Positions 16,521-25,776 of a stretch of 51,298 nucleotides of DNA are shown here, piece after piece. Position 1 is the first letter of the stretch; every line of letters begins with the position of its first letter. The stretch is from NCBI GenBank assembly GCA_016185545.1, contig JACPNJ010000002.1, positions 1-51,298 of the forward strand, given 5' to 3'. Made by a program: the position numbers and the translations under genes. The notes beneath the pieces are model-generated. The model made no database searches, was not told the origin of the DNA, and saw only the letters and a program-made list of their open reading frames with translations. Source of the DNA: Candidatus Yanofskyibacteriota bacterium (GTDB taxonomy: Bacteria; Patescibacteriota; Minisyncoccia; 2-02-FULL-40-12; IGHO2-01-FULL-4-A).

Positions 16521-19319
16521 CGTGCTAGCTGTCAACTTAAGAATGAATGAATTTTGATCCGACTCCAGGATAAGCACGAAACATTTACAATCAGCTACAT
16601 AGCGAAAACGGCCCGAGCCTCCATTCGTGTTCGGGCATCCAAAAGAACTTGTCTGACACGTAGCAACCGGGGCCGTACCGCTAACAGTAAGTACTGAACA
16701 AGAAGGCGTTCCTCCGCCATTTGGATTGAAGGTATACACAGTCCGATTAATCGTGTTGTAGCTTACGAAGAGACCTAAATCCGGTTCCCAATCCCACATC
16801 GGGTATGAAATAGTGCCAATCCCATTGCAACCAGCAGGAACCGATGCTGTAATATCTGTAACAGTATAAGAACTCGCTCCCACCGCCGCGTTAATCTTAT
16901 AGAATTTAGGGGTACCAAGATTCAGAACACCGTTGTTTGAGGGGCCAACTGCATAGAATAGATTGTCGACTGGGTCGAATGCCAGAGAGACCTCCAAAGG
17001 AAACGCTACTCCACCTGGACCATCGCCTTTATTCACGCACGAAAAAGAAGAAAGGCTGGTGGTGGTGCAAAGAAACATGGTCCCATTCGAGGGCGCGACC
17101 AACAAGAGTTTACTCTCGTTGGTATGCCAGCGGGCCATCGCGCTCGGAGATTGCCAAAAGCCAGTGCTGGGATTGGCACCAGTAACTGTTGCTTTCGTCC
17201 AGGTTAGGTTAGCAAGGTCGAAGTTCCAAATACTTTTTACCGTGTCGCCACCAGCAGAGCAAATAGAACCTCCGAAACTAGACACCGCCCTCAATGAAGG
17301 AATGTACTCGAATGCATCATAAGTGTGCCGTGCGCCCGGCCCAGTTGTATTAAGCATCGTATCTGTGCATTGCTGTCCTGAATTCCCATTCACGCTGGTC
17401 ACACCATCGTCCATCGTATGTGACGGTTCAGTGATCCTGGTCATAGCTCCAGTCAAAAGCGAGAGTGCGTATACCGAGTTGTCTTTGGAATCCTGGTGTC
17501 CGCCACCCCAAATGACGGCCCTGTTACCAATTACATCGAACGCACCACCTCCATAAGCATCAATCACTTGCGCCGAACTATTTGCGTACACATACCCATT
17601 AAAATCGGGTGGAAAGATTGTCGGAGTTTGTACCAGCTTTGATGTAGCACCAAGGTTCGTCCAACCTATGGGAAAATTGGTCCCCCCTCCGCCGGGAGCA
17701 GTAGTCGTAAACGTAAAGTCGCCTGAAGTCGCCAGGTTTCCGGATGAATCTTTGGATTTAACCCGGTAATGCCAGAGGGTTGAAGCGGTAAGTCCTGAGA
17801 TAGTTTGGGAATGCGCGGTAACAAGACTTGTGTTGAGTACTGAAGGATTTCCATATGCAGTAGTCAAACCGTATTCTACTTGGGTATCTGACGCTTCATT
17901 TGTCGTCCAGGTTATCGTGGCGCCGGAAGAAGTTATGGAAGAGGCGGCGACTGCTGAAATGACGGGGGCGGTGGTGTCGGGAGTAGATGATATTGCCTGC
18001 GTCGTTACACCCACGGAAGCCGACTGTCCGGATTCATTCCCTGACGCGTCACGCGCGGATACAGTATAAGTATACGTTGTGGAAGGGGTAAGGCCGGTGT
18101 TTGAAAAAAAATTAGTTGCGGATGTCGCAATCTCTGACCCATTGCGGAATATCCCGTAGCCCGTCACTCCAACATTGTCCGTGGAAGCGGTCCAGGAGAG
18201 ATTGATTTGGGAAGATGATACGGCAGTGGCGGAGAGGCTGGTGGGGACGGACGGGGCAACGGTGTCGGGAGCAGTAGTCGTAAACGTAAAGTCGCCTGAA
18301 GTCGCCAGGTTTCCGGATGAATCTTTGGATTTAACCCGGTAATGCCAGAGGGTAGAAGCGGAAAGTCCGGAGATAGTTTGGGAATGCGCGGTAACAAGAC
18401 TTGTGTTGAGTACTGAAGGATTTCCATATGCAGTAGTCAAACCGTATTCTACTTGGGTATCTGACGCTTCATTTGTCGTCCAGGTTATAGTGGCGCCGGA
18501 GGAAGTTATGGAAGAGGCGGCAACTGCGGAGATGATGGGGGCGGTGGTGTCAGAAGAGGGAGGCGGAGTGGGAGTCGGCGTTGTTGCGCCAGCAGCCCTG
18601 AAAGACGCCATCTGTACAATCCAGGTTTGGGCGGAATTGTTGAAAGTCACGGAATTGGAACCCGTGCTTAAAACGTTCTTGTCCTCGGAGGCGTTGTTTT
18701 GAATGAAGCTTCTCTGGGTGAAACCGACACCACTTCCTCCCGTACCTTCAAAAAGCGCCGCTCCAAAAATCAGTTCATCCGAAAAATTAGTGATAGCGGC
18801 GCCGCTTGAAGCATCGGCGCTGGTTCCAGTAGCGAAGGCTGTTATATCAAGAGGAGTAGAGAGATCAGCGCCGGAATATTCATGGGCGGTTATGGATTTA
18901 CGGCCGTTAAAGATTCCGGAGAAGGTGGCTGTGACATTGAAGGCTGTGCCACCTACGATATTTTTGGCATACCATATCTCTTGGCTCCAGGATGCCAGTA
19001 CTCCGGACCCGACAGTGGGACCGACGGCTTTCGCGTATGTGTTGCCGGCGGTATCAGTGATACTGCTTACGCTTTGCGTGCTTGAGTTATACCAAACCCA
19101 GACAACCATCAGATTGGAATTGCCGACGGGATTCGTGAAATTAGCGGTTGTTACCGAATTGTTGCTTAAGAGCTCCGATCTTTCTGCCAGCTGGACAAAT
19201 GTAACGGCCGCATTGGCTTCTCCAATCTGAAAATTATAGACACCGGCGGTAGCGGTTACAATTACCAGTAAACTAAGGAGTGTTTTTTTGATGGTATTTG
19301 AGATATTTGTTTTCTCCAT
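16263..19319 (-). CDS. Giant surface protein, 5' part (signal peptide, beta-sandwich, FN3, kelch-like propeller), ends in frameshift
   Basis: The start is set at ATG 19319 (MEKTNISNTIKK) rather than TTG 19334, because the extended -10 promoter sits at 19346-19354. A signal peptide ends at about residue 37 (GEANA). Residues ~38-240 form a beta-sandwich shared with the 268-aa protein (ITDTAGNTYAKA). FN3 domains lie at ~255-350, 351-443 and 445-542. A galactose-oxidase/kelch-like propeller (~545-930; AVIWGGGHQDSKDN, GARHTYDAFEYIP) follows, then a last FN3 that breaks after LSAST into the out-of-frame tail FHNFLRRHYNLDDK. Continuing in the -1/+1 frame restores FN3 sequence into the 9992-16027 ORF. 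The two ORFs are probably one gene of about 3,100 codons, broken by a deletion or a misassembly. Confidence 0.75.
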   Translation of the reverse strand: MEKTNISNTIKKTLLSLLVIVTATAGVYNFQIGEANAAVTFVQLAERSELLSNNSVTTANFTNPVGNSNLMVVWVWYNSSTQSVSSITDTAGNTYAKAVGPTVGSGVLASWSQEIWYAKNIVGGTAFNVTATFSGIFNGRKSITAHEYSGADLSTPLDITAFATGTSADASSGAAITNFSDELIFGAALFEGTGGSGVGFTQRSFIQNNASEDKNVLSTGSNSVTFNNSAQTWIVQMASFRAAGATTPTPTPPPSSDTTAPIISAVAASSITSSGATITWTTNEASDTQVEYGLTTAYGNPSVLNTSLVTAHSQTISGLSASTLWHYRVKSKDSSGNLATSGDFTFTTTAPDTVAPSVPTSLSATAVSSSQINLSWTASTDNVGVTGYGIFRNGSEIATSATNFFSNTGLTPSTTYTYTVSARDASGNESGQSASVGVTTQAISSTPDTTAPVISAVAASSITSSGATITWTTNEASDTQVEYGLTTAYGNPSVLNTSLVTAHSQTISGLTASTLWHYRVKSKDSSGNLATSGDFTFTTTAPGGGGTNFPIGWTNLGATSKLVQTPTIFPPDFNGYVYANSSAQVIDAYGGGAFDVIGNRAVIWGGGHQDSKDNSVYALSLLTGAMTRITEPSHTMDDGVTSVNGNSGQQCTDTMLNTTGPGARHTYDAFEYIPSLRAVSSFGGSICSAGGDTVKSIWNFDLANLTWTKATVTGANPSTGFWQSPSAMARWHTNESKLLLVAPSNGTMFLCTTTSLSSFSCVNKGDGPGGVAFPLEVSLAFDPVDNLFYAVGPSNNGVLNLGTPKFYKINAAVGASSYTVTDITASVPAGCNGIGTISYPMWDWEPDLGLFVSYNTINRTVYTFNPNGGGTPSCSVLTVSGTAPVATCQTSSFGCPNTNGGSGRFRYVADCKCFVLILESDQNSFILKLTASTPPPPDTTAPVISAVAASSVTSSGATITWTTDESSDTQVEYGLTTAYGNSTILNTSPVTAHSQTISGLSASTFHNFLRRHYNLDDK
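17693..18551 (-). repeat. Two near-identical FN3 DNA modules (offset 573 bp)
   Basis: 17693-17981 and 18266-18551 share almost every base (for example both carry AGTACTGAAGGATTTCC). Further copies lie at 22315-22600, 23690-23960 and 23965-24245 in the neighbouring gene. The domain is the type reading ITSSGATITWTTNEASDTQV. Confidence 0.85.
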
Positions 19320-19345
19320 GGTTAACCGATTCAAATTCTAGTTCT

Positions 19346-19354
19346 AGTATAGCA
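19346..19354 (-). promoter_or_regulatory. Extended -10 promoter of the giant surface gene
   Basis: Minus-strand TGCTATACT, preceded by CA. Transcription would start near 19339, about 20 nt before ATG 19319. The same CATGCTAT(A/G)CTA core precedes the 268-aa surface gene. Confidence 0.6.
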
Positions 19355-19432
19355 TGGAAACATAGAGAAAATAACAAAACTGTTGATAATAAATGAGATA
19401 ACCAAACATTTTATTTCAATTAATATCCGATC

Positions 19433-19465
19433 ATAATAAAAGCCCCGTTACGGGGCTTTTATTAT
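19433..19465. terminator. Bidirectional intrinsic terminator
   Basis: Perfect inverted repeat ATAATAAAAGCCCCG / CGGGGCTTTTATTAT around TTA. It separates the two surface operons and would stop the upstream minus-strand operon (25719 to 19699). Confidence 0.85.
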
Positions 19466-19698
19466 GGGAAGGGACCAAGTCATCAGTATTTATCCTGTCT
19501 GGTTCATTTAGGTTTGTTTGGTTGTCGTGGACGTTCTAACACTTGGGTATTGGCATTCAAAATCCCTTGTGAAACTATTAATAGGTTTATTAATGTTTTG
19601 ATAAATTTAATAAGTATTTTTTGTCTATGGATATAATTATTATATGGTATAGCCTGATTTTAAATAATTTTTTAATTTAAATGGTGTTGCATGCTTAT
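19466..19698. other. AT-rich intergenic block, partly duplicated upstream of the 268-aa gene
   Basis: No gene. It contains ACTATTAATAGGTTTATTAA-type sequence (about 19568-19600), closely matched at about 26003-26033 upstream of the other surface operon. Both lie 240-310 nt upstream of a surface-protein start. It may be a shared regulatory site, or debris of an ancestral gene duplication. Confidence 0.5.
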
Positions 19699-20994
19699 TT
19701 ATCTAAACTTTACCCCCCCCCTCACCTTTACTCCTCCTCTGACCTTAATATCGGGAGCGCTAGTCGGTTCAGTATAGTTAAAATAGCCGCTGAATTTAAA
19801 AAGCGGATCGCCTTGAGCGCTCCAGCTGGCTGGAAGGGTGCTAACACTGCAGATATAACTCGATTGGCTGGCCGCGACGGTGTCATATTCGTTCATCCAT
19901 TTGGTACCGTCAACTGAAAAAGCGGGACCATTAGAAGCAGTGGCAATCCAATATGTAGTCCCATTTATCAAAGAAAAGGTACCAGTCCCGGAAATGGCAT
20001 AACGGGTTTTGGTGGCGTTTAAAGATAATACACTGCTTATGCGATCAAGACGCGTAGTTGGACCGCTGCTGTAAAGGCCAAGCTCAACAGTATCACTAGC
20101 AGCACCTGTATCAAGCCTGCCATACCAACTGCCGCCGGAAATGGTGGAACCAGTGGCTCCCGGAAAAGCGCCGGCATTGTAAGCCAACGCGCAATCATCC
20201 GTACCATCCTCGCTCGCGCCGTCACCTGTGAATCCGTAAGTCGGGTCAACTGTTACCGGATAAGCGGCGTTGTCTAAAAAATCACGCGGCACAGTAACGC
20301 TCAAAACCCCGTCGGCGTAGGAAAGCTTAGCCCATATTTCCTTGCCCGTGGCGTCAATTATTTTGGGTCGGAATATGTGCATTACTTTTCCCGCGGCATA
20401 ATTAATATCCCCGATTCTGTGGTTGCGCTTGGTTTTGGAATAGACAGCATAAGAACCCACTACATTTTCCGGTCGATAAGACGTTCGTTTTCCGTCTTTG
20501 TCAAAACATTCCGTTTCAGTGCAGGACACGGACCTGGGATTTTTGTTACCGTCCACAAAGTCCTCATCCAGCGGTTTTTGATAAAAGAAATCCAAATCTT
20601 CCCAGCCGTCAAGCGTGAAATCAAATTTGTTGCTCGTGGGGTTTTCTTTTAAAATAAGTTCTACTTCAACTCCGCCGTCTTCCATATGACTCGCGGCCGC
20701 GAGCGGATACGCGTGAATTTCTTCTTTTTCGCCTTTCCACTCCATCCTGTTAGTCAAAAATGTTCTTTCGCCGGGAACTTGAAGTTGGGGGTAAGAAACG
20801 CCCAAACTTACTTCCCCGTTCCATTTATTCAAGGTTACTTTTGGCTGGGTTCTAAGCAGTTCTACATTTATTGTTCCGGCATTTGCCAAGGTTGATTTTA
20901 TCTCAATTTTATATTTATCCGTTTTTTCTGTAGATAAACCGAATTCAACAACAAAAATTAAGGCTATTATCGACAAACCTAAAAATAGTTTCAT
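19699..20994 (-). CDS. Secreted protein with C-terminal RGGVK tail (431 aa)
   Basis: Signal peptide or anchor at residues ~1-20 (MKLFLGLSIIALIFVVEFGL). A beta-rich middle carries the motif AAYPVTVDPTYGFT (~245-258), then a second beta domain (~260-410; LGLYSSGPTTRLDRIS, TTYWIATASNGP). The last residues are the basic repeat IKVRGGVKVRGGVKFR, nearly the same tail as the 268-aa protein in this operon, suggesting a shared sorting or attachment tag. It begins 6 nt after the stop of the 1288-aa gene. The tail is encoded partly by a G9 run, so a slip there would change it. Function unknown. Confidence 0.75.
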   Translation of the reverse strand: MKLFLGLSIIALIFVVEFGLSTEKTDKYKIEIKSTLANAGTINVELLRTQPKVTLNKWNGEVSLGVSYPQLQVPGERTFLTNRMEWKGEKEEIHAYPLAAASHMEDGGVEVELILKENPTSNKFDFTLDGWEDLDFFYQKPLDEDFVDGNKNPRSVSCTETECFDKDGKRTSYRPENVVGSYAVYSKTKRNHRIGDINYAAGKVMHIFRPKIIDATGKEIWAKLSYADGVLSVTVPRDFLDNAAYPVTVDPTYGFTGDGASEDGTDDCALAYNAGAFPGATGSTISGGSWYGRLDTGAASDTVELGLYSSGPTTRLDRISSVLSLNATKTRYAISGTGTFSLINGTTYWIATASNGPAFSVDGTKWMNEYDTVAASQSSYICSVSTLPASWSAQGDPLFKFSGYFNYTEPTSAPDIKVRGGVKVRGGVKFR

Positions 20995-21000
20995 TTTAAA

Positions 21001-24000
21001 TTATTTTATTTGTTCTATGCCTACGGAATAGAAGGTGGAAGGACTTGATTGGTTATTATATTCGGTTTGTACCCAATCGGCGGATAAGACCGAGTTTACA
21101 ATTCTAACCTCATCGAACTTGCCATGCCAGCTTCGGTTGTTCGTTGGAATTCTATTTCCAATAACATAAGCATCCGCATTTACGCTGGCAATCCCGGATG
21201 CATTGAAGTTGATGATAAGCGGTTTGGCCGCGCCGTCCACGTAAAAAATCGGGTCATTCGATGCCAAGCTTGAGTCGTAAGTTACCACAATATGATGAAA
21301 CACACCCGCGGACGGCGGCGCCACGGCCCATTCCGCCTGTCCGTTTGAGAAAAAACGGGAATAATACAACGCATCACCGTTATAGACATTGTTGTAAAGA
21401 AGCTCGGCATTTGCCCCTCCCGTTTGTTTTTCAAAATAGCGTCCCAAACCGTTTTCTCCTTCGCTGGTTCGAAGCGCCCAAAATTCATAGCTCCTCGCGC
21501 TGTTATTTAACGTAACATCTGTTCTTATAGAATCGCCTGCACCGTCGAAGCTAGCCGCTCCATCAATCCTCCCGCTTGTTGCCACAGACCCAGAAATTGT
21601 TCCGCTTACACCATTTACGGAATTGACGGCGTTCAGTGTCGCGCCGTTTGATAGATGCCATACACCCGTGTACCCGGCGTTCCATGTTTCGGCCACATTG
21701 CCCTGGAAAGAAGAAATGGCCGGGTTACCGTAGCAGACCGCGAAGGTCGTATCCGAGAGATGCGAAACATTCGGTATCTTTACCCATGCATTCACGACTC
21801 CAGTCGCGGAGTTATAAGTTTCCATTTCCCAATTCAGAAGCGTAAGGCACGTTGAGTCGGTGGCAAAAACAATATCATGTCCGTTGCTGTTTTGCGCCTT
21901 TCCCCCGTTCGGAACAGTGGCAAGGTAATTGTACGTACCGCTTACGAGAACAGGAAAGTTGGCTTGATCGGTATTTGGAACCTTGAGGTGATCAATTGTA
22001 ATGACGCGAGAGAAAGAATAGCCGCTTGCTGGCAATGACAGAGTTGTCGCGCCCACCATAGTGGACTGCCCCGATACATTTCCCGCCGCGTCAAACGCGG
22101 ATACTGTGTAAGAATACGCGGTTGAAGGGGTAAGACCGGTGTCATTATAGGAGGTTGTGACACTTGTTCCCGCTTGGATTCCATTTCTGAATATCCTGTA
22201 ACCGGTTACTCCCACGTTATCCGTGGAAGCGGTCCAGGAGAGATTGATTTGGGAAGATGAGATGACAGTGGCGGTGAGGTTAGTGGGGACGGAAGGGGCG
22301 GTGGTGTCGGGAGTAGTCGTCGTAAACGTAAAGTCTCCGGAAGTCGCCAGGTTTCCGGATGAATCTTTGGATTTAACTCGGTAGTGCCAGAGGGTTGAGG
22401 CGGAAAGTCCTGAAATAGTTTGGGAGTGCGCGGTAACGGCGCTTGTATTAAGTATCGTGGAGTTTCCGTACGCAGTGGTAAGCCCGTATTCTACTTGGGT
22501 GTCAGAAGATTCATCTGTCGTCCAGGTTATCGTGGCGCCGGAGGAAGTGACGGAAGAGGAGGTGACTGCTGAAATGACGGGGGCGGTGGTGTCGGGAGGC
22601 GGAGGGGTAGCACCACTACCGGAAGTGAGTTTTAAAATATACGCATTGTTGTCTATGTCGTTAACGAGAACGTGGGCGTTTAGTGAGGGAATATATCGCA
22701 ACCGCCCAAACGTGCCGTTAAATTCACTGGAGTTTATCGGTCCGCCGGCAAAAGTCTGCGAGGTGCAGGTTTTAGTATCCGGATTAAATAAGTAAACCGT
22801 ATTGCCGCTATTCGGCCAGCCGACAATGCGGTCTAAAATCGGATCATAGCTCAAGCCGGGATATCTTGCGCTCATGAGCGCTCCGCAACCGCCAGTGGAG
22901 GCCTGCGCGCTCCAATCCTGAACCGCGTAATTGCTCCCCGGAGCAATACTTATAGCTTTGACAAAAGCTCCAGAGTTTCCGAATTCAGTTCCAAAAAAGA
23001 TAAAAAGTTTTTTTACAGGATCAATAACGCCGTTAGACTCGAAAGGTACGGATTCGAAGCCGTTTAATAAAGCATATGTGTTTGTGTCGTAATTATACGA
23101 CCAAAATTTGCTTGTGTCTGTGGCAAATACTAAGCGAGTATTTGGGTCATAATCCGAAAGGACCACATTATTGAAGACGCTTGCCTGGGTTGGCCCGTTT
23201 GTGGGGTCCATGCGAGTCCATTGGAGCGTGGATAAATTCAAAGTCCATGTCGCGGAAGTGGTATTTCCAGCCGCACAGGCCCTGGAACCGCCATGAGCAT
23301 ACATCCTATCGGCATGCTGAACATACGCCAAACCGCCATAAGTGTGCCGGGAATTGGGTTTGCCGTCGGCCATAGTCTCCGGACAGGAAGAATCAGCAAT
23401 TGGCACAGAGGGATCATTCAGGCGGGTCATGGTAATCGGATTGGCACCCAGGTTCAGAGAATATATTTCATTTCCATAATAGTCGTTGTGTCCCCCTCCC
23501 CAGATGATCAGCCGGTCACGCATAGTATCCGCCATGGCGCCACCCCACGCGCCAGTAACCCATTCGCAAAAAAAACCAAAATCATACGTTGTTCCGCCAA
23601 AATTATTCGGCGGACAAACCGCACGAATCTTCGTATTCAAAAGCTCGTTCCAACCGATGTTGTAGCTACTGACTGTTGCCACAGCTGTCGTAAACGTAAA
23701 GTCCCCCGACGTTGCCAGATTGCTTGAGGCGTCTTTTGATTTGACTCGGTAGTGATAGAGAGTGGAAGCAGTAAGGCCGGTAAGATTGGCTGAATGAGCA
23801 GCAACGAGCGAGGTATTAAGTGCGGTCGAAAAGCCATAGCTCGTCGTGGTGCCGTATTCTACTTGGGTATCTGACGCTTCATTTGTCGTCCAGGTTATCG
23901 TGGCGCCGGAGGAAGTTATGGAAGAGGAGGTAACTGCTGAAATAACGGGGGCTGTGGTGTCGGGAGCAGTCGTCGTAAACGTAAAGTCTCCGGAAGTCGC

Positions 24001-24867
24001 CAGGTTTCCGGATGAATCTTTGGATTTAACTCGGTAGTGCCAGAGAGTGGAAGCGGAAAGTCCGGAGATAGTTTGGGAATGCGCGGTAACAGGGCTTGTA
24101 TTAAGTATCGTGGAGTTTCCGTACGCGGTGGTAAGCCCGTATTCTACTTGGGTGTCAGAAGATTCATCTGTGGTCCAGGTTATCGTGGCGCCGGAGGAAG
24201 TGACGGAAGAGGAGGTGACTGCTGAAATGACGGGGACGGTGGTATCGGGAACAGTTTCAAGCGTCGCATATAAAGACCAGTGAGAGGACGTTGTTGAGGG
24301 AGCCGTTGAAAACGTAACCGGCATAGTTCCATATATAAAAGAGTAGTACCTGCCGCTTATGCCGGCGGTAACGTTTTTTCTGAAGGCAAGGGTATTGCTA
24401 CTTGGCAGATAAGCCAGCCAGTATGTACCCGCGGGCAGAGAGACGGGACTGATGACGTTGGTCGTGTTCCAACCGGTGACAGGAGTGAAACTCGCGGTTT
24501 CAGCTCGTTTGGCACCGGGTCCTCCTCCGGGGCCGGTGGCGTCATAGATGCCAAGGCGGAGAGAGCCGGCGGCGGTAGTAATATAGAAAGAGAGGCTTTG
24601 GATAGTGGCGGATTGAGAGAGTAAGGTGTTTTGGGCTACGAGGAGATTAGCGTTTCTACTGTCATCAAGACTTAAGATGTTAGTTTCTCCGATGGTGATG
24701 GCTGCAGCCAGTACATATCCTCTATTATTATTTCCCAAGGGCTTGTCAAAAGTTAGGACTTGCAAATGCTGAACGAAAATCAAGACTAAAACCGCCAAGA
24801 AAAGCGCTGCCAAGAAAAGCGCTGCTTTCCTTAGAGAAGAACTAAAATCATTAAATGTTATTTTCAT
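21001..24867 (-). CDS. Large secreted protein: FN3, kelch-like propeller, DUF2341 and LamG
   Basis: 1288 residues. N-terminal hydrophobic export segment (~15-38), then a beta domain to ~205. FN3 domains lie at ~207-300 and 302-392. A propeller (~396-749; RLIIWGGGHNDYYGN, NSRHTYGGLAYVQ) is paralogous to the one in the giant protein. Two more FN3 (~756-945) follow, then a DUF2341-type domain (~947-1072; NWEMETYNSATGVVNAWVKIP) and a C-terminal LamG sandwich (~1072-1288; AASFDGAGDSIRTD, HGKFDEVRIVNSVL). DUF2341 next to LamG is a known pairing in exported proteins. It is probably a surface glycan-binding protein. It sits in an operon between the 268-aa and 431-aa genes. Confidence 0.82.
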   Translation of the reverse strand: MKITFNDFSSSLRKAALFLAALFLAVLVLIFVQHLQVLTFDKPLGNNNRGYVLAAAITIGETNILSLDDSRNANLLVAQNTLLSQSATIQSLSFYITTAAGSLRLGIYDATGPGGGPGAKRAETASFTPVTGWNTTNVISPVSLPAGTYWLAYLPSSNTLAFRKNVTAGISGRYYSFIYGTMPVTFSTAPSTTSSHWSLYATLETVPDTTVPVISAVTSSSVTSSGATITWTTDESSDTQVEYGLTTAYGNSTILNTSPVTAHSQTISGLSASTLWHYRVKSKDSSGNLATSGDFTFTTTAPDTTAPVISAVTSSSITSSGATITWTTNEASDTQVEYGTTTSYGFSTALNTSLVAAHSANLTGLTASTLYHYRVKSKDASSNLATSGDFTFTTAVATVSSYNIGWNELLNTKIRAVCPPNNFGGTTYDFGFFCEWVTGAWGGAMADTMRDRLIIWGGGHNDYYGNEIYSLNLGANPITMTRLNDPSVPIADSSCPETMADGKPNSRHTYGGLAYVQHADRMYAHGGSRACAAGNTTSATWTLNLSTLQWTRMDPTNGPTQASVFNNVVLSDYDPNTRLVFATDTSKFWSYNYDTNTYALLNGFESVPFESNGVIDPVKKLFIFFGTEFGNSGAFVKAISIAPGSNYAVQDWSAQASTGGCGALMSARYPGLSYDPILDRIVGWPNSGNTVYLFNPDTKTCTSQTFAGGPINSSEFNGTFGRLRYIPSLNAHVLVNDIDNNAYILKLTSGSGATPPPPDTTAPVISAVTSSSVTSSGATITWTTDESSDTQVEYGLTTAYGNSTILNTSAVTAHSQTISGLSASTLWHYRVKSKDSSGNLATSGDFTFTTTTPDTTAPSVPTNLTATVISSSQINLSWTASTDNVGVTGYRIFRNGIQAGTSVTTSYNDTGLTPSTAYSYTVSAFDAAGNVSGQSTMVGATTLSLPASGYSFSRVITIDHLKVPNTDQANFPVLVSGTYNYLATVPNGGKAQNSNGHDIVFATDSTCLTLLNWEMETYNSATGVVNAWVKIPNVSHLSDTTFAVCYGNPAISSFQGNVAETWNAGYTGVWHLSNGATLNAVNSVNGVSGTISGSVATSGRIDGAASFDGAGDSIRTDVTLNNSARSYEFWALRTSEGENGLGRYFEKQTGGANAELLYNNVYNGDALYYSRFFSNGQAEWAVAPPSAGVFHHIVVTYDSSLASNDPIFYVDGAAKPLIINFNASGIASVNADAYVIGNRIPTNNRSWHGKFDEVRIVNSVLSADWVQTEYNNQSSPSTFYSVGIEQIK
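22315..22600 (-). repeat. FN3 DNA module copy
   Basis: Near-identical to 23965-24245 and to the right half of 16066-16520 (shared AGTATCGTGGAGTTTCCGTA). Encodes the ITWTTDESSDTQVEYG variant. Confidence 0.8.
23690..24245 (-). repeat. Two adjacent FN3 DNA module copies
   Basis: 23690-23960 (TSYGFSTALNTSLVAAHSAN type, almost identical to 16066-16311) and 23965-24245 (TAYGNSTILNTSPVTAHSQT type, almost identical to 22315-22600). Confidence 0.8.
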
Positions 24868-24912
24868 AGGTTTATTTCACTAGGGAATATTAGTTGTTTT
24901 TTAATTTCACTT

Positions 24913-25719
24913 TTACCTGACTTTAATCCCGCCCCTGATTTTGACCCCGCCCCTGATTTTAACGGATGGCCCAGCAGAGCTGGCGGCCGCTCCAGGCGGT
25001 TTGAAGCTTGCCACCAATGCCGTCCAATTATCGTTGAGGTCTAATGAAAATGTTCCCGCAATCGTACCCGCGGTTGTTAGCTCCTGCCATTCTCCCGCCA
25101 ATTTTGAATTTGAACCCCCCGGAGGAACCGCTATCAAATTCAAATAATTGGTTCCCGCAGTATATGAAATTGAATTAGCGGAGTTGCTCCCGATGGCAAA
25201 AATCAATTCTCCATTTACGGTCGTAGTGATATTTCCACTATTAAGATTAACCGAGCCATCAGCTTGAGCGCTGTTCGTCTGGTCTAGAGCGTTTGTAGTG
25301 GCCACTCCGCTGAACTCGTAAAGCACAATACGTAGTGTTGCCGCAGCTCCGCTAATGCCAATAGTCAAGGTATCAGCTCCTGCCGCAATGTTCATTGCGT
25401 ACTGAATAAAAGTTTCGTGTCCGTCGGTTGTCTGGACTTGATTCTTCGCCTGAGCATAAGTATTGCCAGCTGTATCGGTGATGGTCAGGGTTCTTCCCGT
25501 GGCTCCCACGCGCACTCCGACCGCGATGAAGTTTCCAGCCGTGTTATTGCTGGTAAAGGCAAGGGTAGTTGAGGTAACACTGCCTGCGTCTAATGATGTG
25601 TTTTGAACAAAAGCAATGGCCGCCTTGGTTTTTTTAATTTGAAAATTATAAACCCCGGCAACGGTGAATATAACTACCAATAAGATAAGGGATGTTTTTT
25701 TGATGGTTTTAAGAGTCAT
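24913..25719 (-). CDS. Secreted beta-sandwich protein with C-terminal RGGVK tail (268 aa)
   Basis: Signal peptide (MTLKTIKKTSLILLVVIFTVAGVYNF, cleavage near KKTKA). One beta-sandwich domain (~35-245; LTITDTAGNTYAQAKN, GELIFAIGSNSANS, NWTALVASFKPPG) is homologous to the N-terminal domain of the giant protein. A short Ala/Ser linker and the basic tail VKIRGGVKIRGGIKVR follow. It is first gene of the surface operon: the next gene starts about 45 nt on, and ATG 25719 lies about 19 nt from the predicted transcription start. It may be a minimal version of the giant protein's first domain. Function unknown; surface binding is inferred. Confidence 0.78.
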   Translation of the reverse strand: MTLKTIKKTSLILLVVIFTVAGVYNFQIKKTKAAIAFVQNTSLDAGSVTSTTLAFTSNNTAGNFIAVGVRVGATGRTLTITDTAGNTYAQAKNQVQTTDGHETFIQYAMNIAAGADTLTIGISGAAATLRIVLYEFSGVATTNALDQTNSAQADGSVNLNSGNITTTVNGELIFAIGSNSANSISYTAGTNYLNLIAVPPGGSNSKLAGEWQELTTAGTIAGTFSLDLNDNWTALVASFKPPGAAASSAGPSVKIRGGVKIRGGIKVR

Positions 25720-25740
25720 ATTTAACTAGACTAGCCTAAG

Positions 25741-25776
25741 TTTTAGCATAGCATGTAATTTTAGCATAGCATGTAA
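25741..25776 (-). promoter_or_regulatory. Tandemly duplicated extended -10 promoter of the 268-aa gene
   Basis: The 18-bp sequence TTTTAGCATAGCATGTAA occurs twice in direct tandem. On the minus strand each copy gives TGCTATGCT, an extended -10. The proximal copy would start transcription near 25738. Two start sites 18 bp apart are expected. Confidence 0.55.

Noticed and set aside
10170-24245. Diversity-generating retroelement or CRISPR array
   Set aside because: Repeats are protein-domain modules without spacers; no reverse transcriptase or cas gene and no adenine-specific variation is seen.
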